A DNA stretch of 46,998 nt, taken from Mageeibacillus sp. UBA6980 (GTDB lineage Bacteria > Bacillota > Clostridia > Saccharofermentanales > Saccharofermentanaceae). Shown piece after piece: positions 14,338 to 22,407 of the stretch. The stretch is from NCBI GenBank assembly GCA_002450095.1, contig DJYK01000040.1, positions 1 through 46,998 on the forward strand, given 5' to 3'. The notes beneath the pieces were generated by a model. The model searched no databases. It saw only the letters and a program-made list of their open reading frames with translations, and was not told the origin of the DNA. Within the stretch, counting starts at the first letter, position 1. Every line of letters starts with the position of its first letter. Both the position numbers and the translations under genes were made by a program.

Positions 14338-16905
14338 TCATGTAACATCACCCCCGGAAGCGTCCCCCGCCTCATCCAGCAAAGCACGGGAGAAGCGAAG
14401 CACGCGGACATTGCGCCCGCCTATTCGTTTATTTATCGTGGGGTTTTTGGTGCTGTCCGGCATTGTGTACCCCTCATCACATAAACGCTTTTGTAACGTC
14501 AAACGATAGATATTAAAGAATGCGTGTTCTTTCTCGTAATACTCACACACGGCCGTATAACTAGCGTTACCGTCTAAGTAATAACCCCGGCTATCTTTCC
14601 ACCCTATGCACTTATTATCAGCACCCAAACTTAAGGAGTTATACTCATATTCTGTGTCGTTGTTCAGGTCGAGAACGTATCGACGCCCGGAGCTTATAAG
14701 CTCCCGGAGTGCATTAACGTACATTTTGCACGGATCCTCATTTGTTAATTGCCTTTGTTTTTCCCTGGCATTGTCGTTTATGTACTTCTCAGCTTTTTTA
14801 TATATCGTTGTTGCGTCCTCGTGTGACAACGCCCCGGAGCTCTCCGCGTATGATACGAACAAAGAAACAGACAACAATAACAATGCTGTTTGGTTGCTCA
14901 GTCTGTTTTCTCCGTACTCATTAACAACAACGTTTTGTATATCGTCGTAGCAGCGCAGGACGTCCGTTTTTAACGTCTCATAGTTCGAAATGATAAAAGA
15001 TATATAATCACTCATAGCACGCGACAAAGTGCCGTTTCTCGCATTCTCGCGCAACGCTTTTATATCGTTCCTTGTTTCCTTAACTTCAAGCGTGAACACT
15101 CGAGCACTTCCGCTTTGTCCGATTTGGGGCATATCCTCACCCGTTACCAGGAACAAACACCGGGGCGGGTGTGCTGTTTGCAATCTCGCGGAGCTGGTAA
15201 GACGTCCACGGCTCGAGCTGTCCCCGGCCGCCCTTGCTATCGTTTGGAAGATCTGATTTTGTTTGTTTTCTTCTTTGCGTGTCCCTTGTGGGTGGAAATC
15301 ATCAACCCACAAAATACAATCCTTAAGAATGAATGCAAGTTCGTTGATATAGTTGGCCGTACTCGCGAAAGATACAGGGGGCGTCATGCTGGTAAACCGT
15401 CCGAAGTGCGAAGCTGCAAGCGCTGCAAGTGTGGACTTACCGCTTTGCGTTTTACCTTGTAAGTACAAACAAAAACCCGTTTCCCCTATTGTCTCCGTAA
15501 CAATAGGCATTAAGGGTGCAAGATATACAAACGCAAACAACGGATAAACCACCCCCGGAGCGTGTGCCGTCAACAGCTGCAGACTTGCTTTTATCGCTTC
15601 CGCCTTTTCTGTCTCAGATGTTGACACACCCGCGAGCTGGTACCGTGACAAATTGCTTTCTATCTCGCTTAAATATCCGGCATTCAACAAGGATCCCGAG
15701 GCGCTTATATAATCAACAGGTCTTTTGTTTTCTGTAATATATCCCGTGTGTGTGTAAACCGTCTTACGGCTCCCGTATTGTCCCGTTAATACTATCCCGG
15801 CACTTAACTTTTGCTTTGCACTATTCGTGGGCATGACAACGATTTGAGATCCCCACGCCTTGCGGATCCAATTAAGAGTGTCAAAGTCCGTTGCCGGGAT
15901 CGTGACAGACGGGAGCTTGTGGCCGCTTTGTGTTATCCCCTCAACACGGAAATATATTTCACTTCCGGCGCCGTCGTTCCTGGTTATTTCATCAGTAATG
16001 ATTATGGATCCGTAGCAAAGGGGCGTCACCGTGTCCCCGTTTGTATAAATCAAGATCCCTTTTTTATTGATCGAATAGTGTTCTATCTTCTCATATATAG
16101 CAGCGTGCGGGTGTTCGTTATCTTCCGCCATGTTTACGTCTGTCATATACTCCGGCACCGTTTCAGCGTAGTTAATAACATCCGATATTGTGCCGTTCAT
16201 TTCTACATAGTCCGTTATGTCACCCTTAACCGGGAGCGCCGGAAAGAATGCAGCAAGGTTAACCAGCTTAACGGAAGCTGCAACAGGGCGTACAATGTCC
16301 GCAACCTTGCGTGCATATTTTCTTCCGGGTGCGTCGTTGTCCTCGATTATGATTATCTTTTTACCCGTGAAATAATGCGCCGTTTCACTTGTTACGCCGT
16401 CTTTGGTGCTGGTTGCTGCAAACCCTAACCGCTCGAGCGTGTCCGCGTCCTTTTCACCCTCAACCATGAACACCTGTTCATTGTCTAATATAGCTTGTAA
16501 ATGATACGGCGGGAGCGTCTCCCGTCTGTTCTTTGCTTTGATCGACCATGTGAACGACTTAGCAGCACCGTTAAACCCTGGTTCAAATCTGTTTTTAACG
16601 TCTATCGTTTCCCCTTGTTCGTTCTTATAGTAATAACTTACGACGGGTTTTTGATAACTCTTTTTGACAGGCTCCGGGCGTTCCGTCTCAGGGCGCCCCA
16701 ACTTCTCATATAATGCCGTCCATATTTCCGCCTGAGAACATCCGGCAAAACAATTACACACGGCCGCACCCGTGCTATCAGATCCAACAGAAAACGAATT
16801 GTTATTGTCATCATGTGCAGGACACTTTGCCGTGTAATTTCCATTCGTACCTTTTACCCCGTCCAACACCGGGAGAATATCATCAACCGTGTATTTCTTT
16901 ATCAT
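14338..16905 (-). CDS. Primase-helicase (CHC2-type zinc finger, Toprim, DUF927/P-loop)
   Basis: A multidomain 855-residue replication protein. A CHC2-like zinc finger uses Cys28, His31, Cys52 and Cys56 (CPAHDD ... CFAGC). A Toprim domain follows with MVEGEKDADTLE (Glu149, Glu151) and IIIIEDNDAPG (Asp189, Asp191). A DUF927-type helicase domain carries Walker A GKTQSGKST (484-492) and Walker B ILWVDD (531-536), then a likely arginine/sensor region near GSARVFTLEVK. By family it would prime and unwind DNA for autonomous replication of the element. The start overlaps the upstream gene by 23 bp; AAGGA is 11 bases upstream of the ATG. Confidence 0.92.
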   Translation of the reverse strand: MIKKYTVDDILPVLDGVKGTNGNYTAKCPAHDDNNNSFSVGSDSTGAAVCNCFAGCSQAEIWTALYEKLGRPETERPEPVKKSYQKPVVSYYYKNEQGETIDVKNRFEPGFNGAAKSFTWSIKAKNRRETLPPYHLQAILDNEQVFMVEGEKDADTLERLGFAATSTKDGVTSETAHYFTGKKIIIIEDNDAPGRKYARKVADIVRPVAASVKLVNLAAFFPALPVKGDITDYVEMNGTISDVINYAETVPEYMTDVNMAEDNEHPHAAIYEKIEHYSINKKGILIYTNGDTVTPLCYGSIIITDEITRNDGAGSEIYFRVEGITQSGHKLPSVTIPATDFDTLNWIRKAWGSQIVVMPTNSAKQKLSAGIVLTGQYGSRKTVYTHTGYITENKRPVDYISASGSLLNAGYLSEIESNLSRYQLAGVSTSETEKAEAIKASLQLLTAHAPGVVYPLFAFVYLAPLMPIVTETIGETGFCLYLQGKTQSGKSTLAALAASHFGRFTSMTPPVSFASTANYINELAFILKDCILWVDDFHPQGTRKEENKQNQIFQTIARAAGDSSSRGRLTSSARLQTAHPPRCLFLVTGEDMPQIGQSGSARVFTLEVKETRNDIKALRENARNGTLSRAMSDYISFIISNYETLKTDVLRCYDDIQNVVVNEYGENRLSNQTALLLLSVSLFVSYAESSGALSHEDATTIYKKAEKYINDNAREKQRQLTNEDPCKMYVNALRELISSGRRYVLDLNNDTEYEYNSLSLGADNKCIGWKDSRGYYLDGNASYTAVCEYYEKEHAFFNIYRLTLQKRLCDEGYTMPDSTKNPTINKRIGGRNVRVLRFSRALLDEAGDASGGDVT

Positions 16906-17098
16906 CCGTTAACCCGTCCTTATATCCTAAAAAACCGCGTAAAGTTTCCATATTGATTAAATATCTGTTCCCGTTCTTGATAGCCGGCAAAGCTCCCGAG
17001 ACTATCCATTTACGAAGTGCGTATGCTGTTATAGGTGTAAACGGATCCTCACGCCTGAGATCCTCAACGGCTCCCGGTATAGTTCTAACCTTTGTCAT
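16883..17098 (-). CDS. Excisionase-like small HTH protein
   Basis: A 71-residue protein of the MerR-like/excisionase winged-helix type: TPITAYALRKWIVSGALPAIKNGNRYLINMETLRGFL shows the helix-turn-helix, the 'G..P' wing and the N-x-x-L-I hinge typical of Xis and 'DNA-binding excisionase family' proteins. It overlaps the XRE gene upstream by 4 bp and the primase gene downstream. With the integrase on the opposite strand it would act in excision; a role as a regulator is also possible. Confidence 0.8.
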   Translation of the reverse strand: MTKVRTIPGAVEDLRREDPFTPITAYALRKWIVSGALPAIKNGNRYLINMETLRGFLGYKDGLTDDKEIHG

Positions 17099-17295
17099 GC
17101 AGCACCCCCGAAAAAAATATCTGTTGTTTCTAAGGGGTAAACCTTTTTGAATGCTTCAATAAACCCGCGTCCGGCTTTAACGGTTCCGTTCTCAACTTTG
17201 ACGTAATACGAAAAGGACACATTTAACAAATTTGCCGCTTCCGTCTGTGTCTGTTTGTTCATCTTCCGAAGTTCAACCAAACGATTATTTATCAT
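17095..17295 (-). CDS. XRE-family HTH protein, 66 aa
   Basis: A short Cro/CI-type protein (LVELRKMNKQTQTEAANLLNVSFSYYVKVENGTVKAGRGFIEAF). The start at 17295 follows AAGGACGGGCGTTTAC; an upstream in-frame ATG at 17400 would prepend a sequence with no ribosome binding site. It heads the leftward operon with the excisionase-like and primase genes and faces the integrase across a 383-bp gap, so it is the likely switch protein for excision and replication. It is the second XRE regulator of the element and unlike the first in sequence. Confidence 0.8.
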   Translation of the reverse strand: MINNRLVELRKMNKQTQTEAANLLNVSFSYYVKVENGTVKAGRGFIEAFKKVYPLETTDIFFGGAA

Positions 17296-17678
17296 GTAAA
17301 CGCCCGTCCTTTCTTTGTTTGTCAAACCTATTGTAAACGTAGAATTTACGGGCATTTGCGGGAGTGTTTGCATTTTGTACAAAAGAAAAAACACTTGCAC
17401 TTATATTCACATCGCTTTAAATGTTTAGGGACTCCGCACCCGTCTAAAATTTGTACAAACTAACAACAACAAAAGAACGGCACAAAATACCCGTGTTATT
17501 ATCAATAATATTGTTAAATGGACATACAGACAGGAGAAGCACACGGGAGCTTGTAACATATCCCGTAACAAAACACAAAAGTTAGCAAACCCTTTATTTA
17601 CAGGCGTTACAGGCGTTTTGTAACAAAATAACACAATAACACGCAAGATATACACACACCAACACACGGGGGTATAAC
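17296..17678. other. Divergent control region between xis-like operon and integrase
   Basis: This 383-bp AT-rich region has no gene. It contains TTTGTACAAA-like palindromic tracts (ATTTTGTACAAAAG at 17372-17385 and AAATTTGTACAAAC at 17447-17460), a tandem AGGCGTTAC / AGGCGTTTTG, the direct motif GTAACAAAA repeated at 17563 and 17626, and CAAACCCTTTATTTAC (17587), a near copy of CAAACCCTTTAATTAC at 18926. These are candidate sites for the XRE and Xis proteins. Confidence 0.55.
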
Positions 17679-18848
17679 ATGGCAAGCATAAGACAACGAA
17701 GTGTTAACAGCTACGAGTTAACTATCAGTGTAGGTTATGAGAACGGGCGGAAGATACGACGCACAAAAAATATAAAAGTCCCGGACGGACTAACAGACAA
17801 ACAAAAGGCGGCATACATCCAGGAAGCAGCGGCCGACTTCGAACGACGCGTAAAAGGTGGATATAATACCAGCTACGACAAAATGAAGTTCAAGGACTTC
17901 ACGGAGCTATACATCAAAAACCACGGAAGCACATTAAAAGCAAAGACACGCCGGGAGTATGAAATACACATACACGACAGGTTAAACCCGTACTTTGGAA
18001 ATATGAACATTAAGGATATAACCGCCCTTGATGTGCGCCGCTGGTTGTCATCCTTAGAACGTGTAGACAGATCCGGCCGCCCGTTATCTGAGAACAGCAA
18101 GGGGGTTTTCTTTCGTACTTTATCCGCGATCATGGGCAAGGCGTACGAATGGGAAATAATAGACAACAACCCATGCAGCAAGGTTAAACAACCACGCAAA
18201 GCACAAAGCGACGTCAAAGCGCTGCAGCTTGAAGAAGTAAAACAAGCTCTCGAGAAGCTCCCGGAGTATGAGGACATCCGCGCACGCACCCTTGTTAGTG
18301 TTCTACTGTTTACAGGCATACGAGAAGCGGAAGCGGCCGGGCTTGAATGGCAAGACATAGACTTTACAGAAAACAAAATTAGCATACGCCGGGAAAATAT
18401 ATACATCCCTAATGAGGGCATTATTGAGGACACACCCAAAAGTAAAAGCGGCACCCGTGTTATTTTCTTTCCTGAGAAGCTCGCGGAGATCCTCAAAGAG
18501 TACAAAGAACACCAGGCGGCGGACATAGCAGCACGCGGGGACTTGTGGACAGGATCCGGCGGAGAACGTGCCAAACTGTTCACACAATTTAACGGCGATC
18601 CCGTACATGACAGCACATTACGGAAGTGGGTTAAAAAGTTCTTAACGTGGGCGGGTGTTCCTTATGTCACCGTTCACGGTTTACGTCATACATACGCAAG
18701 TTTGTTAATATCATCCGGCACGGACGCGAGAACAGCAGCGGCACAATTAGGGCATAGTTCCCCGGCACTGGTATATAACACTTACGCAAACCCACAAGAC
18801 TATGCGAAGAAACAAGCAGCGGAAACTTTAGGGCGTTTGTTTGAATAA
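17679..18848 (+). CDS. int: Tyrosine recombinase/integrase
   Basis: A 389-residue phage/ICE-type integrase that inserts the element at the tRNA-Thr 3' end. Residues 1-60 are the arm-binding domain (SVNSYELTISVGYENGRKIRRTKNI), 65-150 the core-binding SAM-like domain (FTELYIKNHGSTLKAKTRREYEIHI) and 180-385 the catalytic domain with LFTGIREAEAAGLEWQDI (Arg box I), VHGLRHTYASLL (His-x-x-Arg) and a final LGHSSPALVYNTYA (His and nucleophile Tyr). The ATG follows CGGGGGTATAAC. It ends 140 bp before attR, with the right arm-type repeats starting 1 base after its stop codon. Confidence 0.97.
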   Translation: MASIRQRSVNSYELTISVGYENGRKIRRTKNIKVPDGLTDKQKAAYIQEAAADFERRVKGGYNTSYDKMKFKDFTELYIKNHGSTLKAKTRREYEIHIHDRLNPYFGNMNIKDITALDVRRWLSSLERVDRSGRPLSENSKGVFFRTLSAIMGKAYEWEIIDNNPCSKVKQPRKAQSDVKALQLEEVKQALEKLPEYEDIRARTLVSVLLFTGIREAEAAGLEWQDIDFTENKISIRRENIYIPNEGIIEDTPKSKSGTRVIFFPEKLAEILKEYKEHQAADIAARGDLWTGSGGERAKLFTQFNGDPVHDSTLRKWVKKFLTWAGVPYVTVHGLRHTYASLLISSGTDARTAAAQLGHSSPALVYNTYANPQDYAKKQAAETLGRLFE

Positions 18849-18868
18849 TTGCCGACTATTTGCCGACT
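18849..18868 (+). repeat. Right arm-type integrase sites (tandem pair)
   Basis: TTGCCGACT at 18849-18857 and TTTGCCGACT at 18859-18868, 11 bp apart, match the left pair at 9944-9964 in sequence, orientation and spacing. Confidence 0.75.
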
Positions 18869-18987
18869 AAAGAAACGAAAACAGACCAAAAGAAACGATA
18901 AGATACAAAAAGATAAACACCGCCAAACCCTTTAATTACGGGAGTTTACGCAAGGAAACAGCAAAACGCGATAAGTTAAGTTTGTCT

Positions 18988-19033
18988 TTTGTAATCAGCA
19001 GGTCGTGGGTTCGAGTCCCACAAGCGGCTCCAG
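18988..19033 (+). repeat. attR, 46-bp direct repeat
   Basis: Identical to 9815-9860. It is the displaced original 3' part of the tRNA gene, without a 5' half, so it is not itself a functional tRNA. Confidence 0.95.
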
Positions 19034-19036
19034 CAT

Positions 19037-19070
19037 AAAACCCCGTATCCATTAGGTTACGGGGCTTTTG
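19037..19070 (+). terminator. Original tRNA-Thr terminator beyond attR
   Basis: CCCCGTA (19041-19047) and TACGGGG (19058-19064) with CTTTTG. Its stem is the same as that of the terminator inside the element at 9871-9895, but the loops differ. Confidence 0.8.
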
Positions 19071-19100
19071 TTATGCTTTTAAACGACATATCCATTATGG

Positions 19101-19805
19101 TCATTCGTCTATATATCCCCATTCCTTAGTCACGGTATCGACCCAGCAGAATCTTTCCTCGCCGAAGCGCCTTCCGTCTGACCAGGTCGAGAAAACATCT
19201 GTCGTCAGGAGATTACCTTCCTGTTCTATTGTTCTCATGGGAGTGTGTCCCACCACCTGAAGATATTCCGAAAGACAGACACTTCCCAACCGGTATTCTC
19301 CCTGCGGCCTCGCCCAGACAGGGCTCGTCGGATCCCACATGATGCCGCTTCCGAAGTCATTAACTGCTTCGATCATTGCATCAATATCATCGCGGCAAGG
19401 ATCCAGATAGTCCTCCACAAATTCCGAGGTCAATCCGGCATGCGAGAAAACTACATTGTCTATACGGTGCATGATCGCCAGATTGCCTGTATCCTCCAGC
19501 TCTCCGAGATACTCGCATACAGTATCCTGCGTATCTTCCGAGAATCCCGGATGATCGTACATGTCCCAGATATATGCAAGGTCGTGGTTGCCATAACACC
19601 ATAAAGTGTCAGGGTACTTGCGCGCGAACTCTACTGCTTTTTGAAGAGTCTCCTTATAGAGTTCGACGTTCCGCTCACATCCCCAGTCATCGCAGATATC
19701 GCCAACACACACTGCCCTCTCGCAGTCCGAGTTTTCCATTATATTCATGGCCCAGTCGAAGATCTCGGGCTTAAGGTGTACATCAGGTATAACCAATACT
19801 TTCAT
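19101..19805 (-). CDS. Calcineurin-like metallophosphoesterase (paralogue 1)
   Basis: The motifs of a two-metal phosphoesterase are in order: IPDVHLKP (D-x-H), CVGDICDDW (G-D), CYGNHDLAY (G-N-H-D), FSHAGLTSEF and VVGHTPM (G-H). It belongs to the PPP-like/diadenosine-tetraphosphatase group, so a phosphoprotein or dinucleotide substrate is possible. The start MKVLVIPDVH at 19805 has AGAGGTG upstream and matches the paralogue at 25239; the ATG at 19823 overlaps the upstream stop. It is the last gene of an operon with the 582-aa and 196-aa orphans. About half of its residues match paralogue 2. Confidence 0.9.
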   Translation of the reverse strand: MKVLVIPDVHLKPEIFDWAMNIMENSDCERAVCVGDICDDWGCERNVELYKETLQKAVEFARKYPDTLWCYGNHDLAYIWDMYDHPGFSEDTQDTVCEYLGELEDTGNLAIMHRIDNVVFSHAGLTSEFVEDYLDPCRDDIDAMIEAVNDFGSGIMWDPTSPVWARPQGEYRLGSVCLSEYLQVVGHTPMRTIEQEGNLLTTDVFSTWSDGRRFGEERFCWVDTVTKEWGYIDE

Positions 19806-19822
19806 TTCATTCACCTCTTTCA

Positions 19823-21571
19823 TTAATTATCACACGAATCATCTGTTACCACACGCACTTTCCCGAGTTCCGCGCCGAGTCCCACTCCTTTGATCACCGA
19901 TACGAGATCAGCCCCGGTGATGTTAACAGGCGCGGAAAGCACAGCATATATGAGTTCGTCGGCTATATCCATGACAGAGTCGGAAGCCTGAGTTACAAAG
20001 ATCTTATTGACTGTTCTTCCGCCCAGTTTGAAGTGATCCTTCGCGGCAAAGTTGATCTCAAAGTCATAAGTAAACTTCCCGGTCCAATCCGTCTTCTGCA
20101 GCGCATATCCGCAAGCAGAGAATATCGCGCGTGTCTTGTGAAGCAGTTCTTTCCAACCTGTATCTTCGGTCTGAGATACGCTCAACAGCATGCCGCCCCG
20201 CGTTTTATGTTCTATTCCCTGTTCACGCAGCACATCAGACAGCCTGATCAGCTCGCCGTTTTGGTATCTTATTGGATGGATGCTGATACTGCCGCATCTG
20301 ATGAGAACAAGATGCGGGCAGAAACCTGTTTCGAGGATACGGTTCATACCCAGATCGAATCTTAAACCTTTATAGGTCCCGAACTCTTCAAAGAGGTATG
20401 CCTGGCAGTCTTCTTCAAACTCATAGATGCCCGTGAGGTCATACGCATTTCCGTGATAGAACTCAAGGTCCCCGCGCGTCTTCGACCACTCGCTGTTATG
20501 CTGCGGGCCGACGCCGTCCTGTAAGTCTTTGCGCAGATCCTCGCAAACAGCATTCCATGTGCTCAATGGGTACAAGCGATAATCATCGGACTGCTCCATA
20601 CAGCCGCCGTCTTCACCGATGCGGAGAATGCAGTTATCGAACCTGCGGTCCCATTCAGTTACCGGATTAAAGCTCATCCACGGAGCCTGTTCAAACCTCC
20701 TGACAACACCGTCCCCGTACAGTCCCCAGCAGTCTTCAGAGAGAACCTTTTCCAATACTCCTTCCCCGTTAAGTCTCATCGTGTTTTCGCGGGGCAAGAG
20801 AAACATGACGGCAAGCGGTTCTACTGCCGCTTTTCTCATCTCGAGGAAACGTATCATGTAGGTCAAAGCCTGCTTGATCTCATCCGCGGTCGTAAAGCGT
20901 TTTGCATCGCACGGCTCAAGGCCTTCTACCAGAGGCAGCACCTCGCTTTGCTTCACCACCTTGTTCCTGAAACCCATCTCCAGTTTCTCGCGTCTGATCC
21001 AGGATGATGCAGCATCCTCGTCGATAAAACCGTCTTCGTCAAGGAAGTATCTTCCCAATGTCTCCTGCTCGAAAACATGCCACAGCATCGCAGGCACCTC
21101 ATCGTAGAGCTTTAACTCCTCGAAATTCACCGTCATGCAGTACCTGTCGTTATTCATGCACCAGTCAGGAAGCAGGATGTAGTTGCACGGCTGTTCCGCG
21201 AGTTCAAGGAATCTGTACAGGAGTCTGACGAGCTCATTGTTTCTCGGAAGATACTTGTCTATGTTTTCCATAAGAAGCCTGATGTCTGCTTTTGTCTTAT
21301 AGAACACCTTTCCTTTTCCCTTGTTAAGGAGATTTACCACCCATGAGATCGGCGTCCATGCGCTCATGAGGGTGTCAGCCCTGGGGTCGCCGCCATAGTA
21401 CAGGCAGTCGAGATCGTTTGCTCTCCTCCACGCATAGTTAAGACGATGCCTTATCTTTGTATCTTCCCACTCGGGTTTGGTCTCAAGTCCCTTAAGCCAG
21501 TACAGGCAAAAGTTCTTCAGGTAATCGTCGCTGTAATCTTTACCTAAATAGGCTTTCATTTTGTTATTCAT
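19823..21571 (-). CDS. Unknown protein, 582 aa
   Basis: Not recognised. The product is large, acidic and rich in aromatic residues, with no signal peptide, membrane helix, P-loop or metal motif. A segment near 380 (FYHGNAYDLTGIYEFEEDCQAYLFEEFGTYKG) and a C-terminal portion (NKIFVTQASDSVMDIADELIYAVLSAPVNITGADL) look like folded domains; the latter only faintly recalls tubulin/FtsZ C-termini and I do not assign it. The start has AAAGGAGACAAATTAT. It lies between the 196-aa orphan and metallophosphoesterase 1, so the three probably act together. Confidence 0.8.
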   Translation of the reverse strand: MNNKMKAYLGKDYSDDYLKNFCLYWLKGLETKPEWEDTKIRHRLNYAWRRANDLDCLYYGGDPRADTLMSAWTPISWVVNLLNKGKGKVFYKTKADIRLLMENIDKYLPRNNELVRLLYRFLELAEQPCNYILLPDWCMNNDRYCMTVNFEELKLYDEVPAMLWHVFEQETLGRYFLDEDGFIDEDAASSWIRREKLEMGFRNKVVKQSEVLPLVEGLEPCDAKRFTTADEIKQALTYMIRFLEMRKAAVEPLAVMFLLPRENTMRLNGEGVLEKVLSEDCWGLYGDGVVRRFEQAPWMSFNPVTEWDRRFDNCILRIGEDGGCMEQSDDYRLYPLSTWNAVCEDLRKDLQDGVGPQHNSEWSKTRGDLEFYHGNAYDLTGIYEFEEDCQAYLFEEFGTYKGLRFDLGMNRILETGFCPHLVLIRCGSISIHPIRYQNGELIRLSDVLREQGIEHKTRGGMLLSVSQTEDTGWKELLHKTRAIFSACGYALQKTDWTGKFTYDFEINFAAKDHFKLGGRTVNKIFVTQASDSVMDIADELIYAVLSAPVNITGADLVSVIKGVGLGAELGKVRVVTDDSCDN

Positions 21572-21604
21572 ATAATTTGTCTCCTTTATAATTATTGTTT
21601 CTTC

Positions 21605-22195
21605 TCACTCGATGCCCATCAGTTCTGTCTCAAACCGGTCGATCGCTTCTTCTGCGGTCAGAACACCTTTCAGAACTCCGACAACGTACGGCGCCAGATC
21701 ATTCAGCACCTCCGGACAATAGCGGATGATGTACTCGCTGATCTCATCGACAGCATCCCAGCTCTTATAGTTAACGAATGTCGTGGCAGTGATATCGAAG
21801 CCGCCGTCTTCCGTAATATAGAACCTCGGGGCGAAGTATATCTGGGGATCAGACAGTCCTTTTCCTCCGTCTGTCTGATCCGGATAGATGCGTGCATTGA
21901 AATAGTTCAGGAGCCTGAGAAGCTGACCTTTGTGCTCACTCTCCTCGCAGATCTCAGCCACAGGCTTCGGATAGTAAGTCCTGACCTCAGCTTCATGCTT
22001 GAAGAACCATATGCAGCTCTCTATGTACCCGACCGCACTCTCCGGGAGCGGAATGGTCATCGTGATCCGCGGGGCTTCGCAGTCAGTATCCATGACAAAC
22101 GCGATATAAGTGCCTGCAAGATAGCGCGCGAATTTCATCGCTCTCGCCTGCGGTGTGATAATGTCATCAGGTCTGTTTAAGTTAAAATCTTTCAT
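21605..22195 (-). CDS. Unknown protein, 196 aa (possible YbjN-like fold)
   Basis: Not firmly recognised. The pattern LLRLLNYFNARIYPD ... DPQIYFAPRFYITEDGGFDITATTFVNYKSWD (a helix followed by beta strands) recalls the YbjN/secretion-chaperone-like fold, a weak suggestion. AAAGGAGGAATTATC precedes the ATG. It heads a three-gene operon with the 582-aa orphan and metallophosphoesterase 1. A hairpin with a T-tract lies in its leader, and a 77-bp repeat lies further upstream. Confidence 0.75.
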   Translation of the reverse strand: MKDFNLNRPDDIITPQARAMKFARYLAGTYIAFVMDTDCEAPRITMTIPLPESAVGYIESCIWFFKHEAEVRTYYPKPVAEICEESEHKGQLLRLLNYFNARIYPDQTDGGKGLSDPQIYFAPRFYITEDGGFDITATTFVNYKSWDAVDEISEYIIRYCPEVLNDLAPYVVGVLKGVLTAEEAIDRFETELMGIE

Positions 22196-22216
22196 GATAA
22201 TTCCTCCTTTAAAGGC

Positions 22217-22242
22217 ATAAAAACACCGGCTTCGCGGCCGGC
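22217..22242 (-). terminator. Intrinsic terminator or attenuator ahead of the 196-aa gene
   Basis: On the minus strand CCGGC-CGCGAA-GCCGG is followed by TGTTTTTAT, then by the ribosome binding site of the next gene. It may end the 164-aa gene's transcript or attenuate a longer leader starting in the 77-bp repeat. Confidence 0.65.
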
Positions 22243-22328
22243 TTGCGTTTGTTCTTATTTGTTGTTATTCAGGTTCATAGAACCGGATGTCAAGCACCTC
22301 CTTTCATCAGAGTTAATTCGAAAATTGC

Positions 22329-22405
22329 TTTTCACCCTAATTATGGAGGTGCCAATATGCATAATTTTGCAGATGGGCAGAATATAACTGACCTATCAGT
22401 CAATT
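22329..22405. repeat. 77-bp repeat, copy 1
   Basis: It shares with 22930-23006 the ends TTTTCACCCT...ATTATGGAG and a near-identical second half containing the palindrome ACTGACCTATCAGT (22387-22400). On the plus strand it carries GGAGGTG, 5 bases, ATG and the peptide frame MHNFADGQNITDLSVN, continuing to a TAA at codon 25. Confidence 0.85.
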
Positions 22406-22407
22406 TC

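Larger units (their letters stand above)
9815..19033. mobile_element. Integrated element in tRNA-Thr, possible phage or ICE satellite
   Basis: A unit with a 9,173-bp period bounded by 46-bp direct repeats. The module order is: left-end arm sites; two rightward orphan genes; a leftward four-gene operon opposed by an XRE repressor; a leftward operon of XRE, excisionase-like protein, primase-helicase and two orphans; and a rightward tyrosine integrase next to attR. I find no relaxase, type IV secretion, capsid, portal, terminase, lysis or resistance gene. This set (int, xis-like, repressor, primase) is that of small replicating satellites such as PICI-type islands, but no packaging gene confirms it. 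Boundaries are certain; the class is inference. Confidence 0.88.

Noticed and set aside
15811..16428. A 205-codon plus-strand frame inside the primase gene
   Set aside because: It mirrors the primase reading frame and has no ribosome binding site or protein motif.
18988..19033. A second tRNA-Thr at attR
   Set aside because: Only the 3' 46 bases are present; there is no 5' half, D-arm or promoter.
9815..19033. Intact prophage
   Set aside because: No capsid, portal, terminase, tail or lysis genes are present in the 9.2 kb.
20003..20200. Tubulin/FtsZ-like C-terminus in the 582-aa protein
   Set aside because: Only a faint resemblance in a short helix-strand stretch; the GTP-binding motif of FtsZ is absent.
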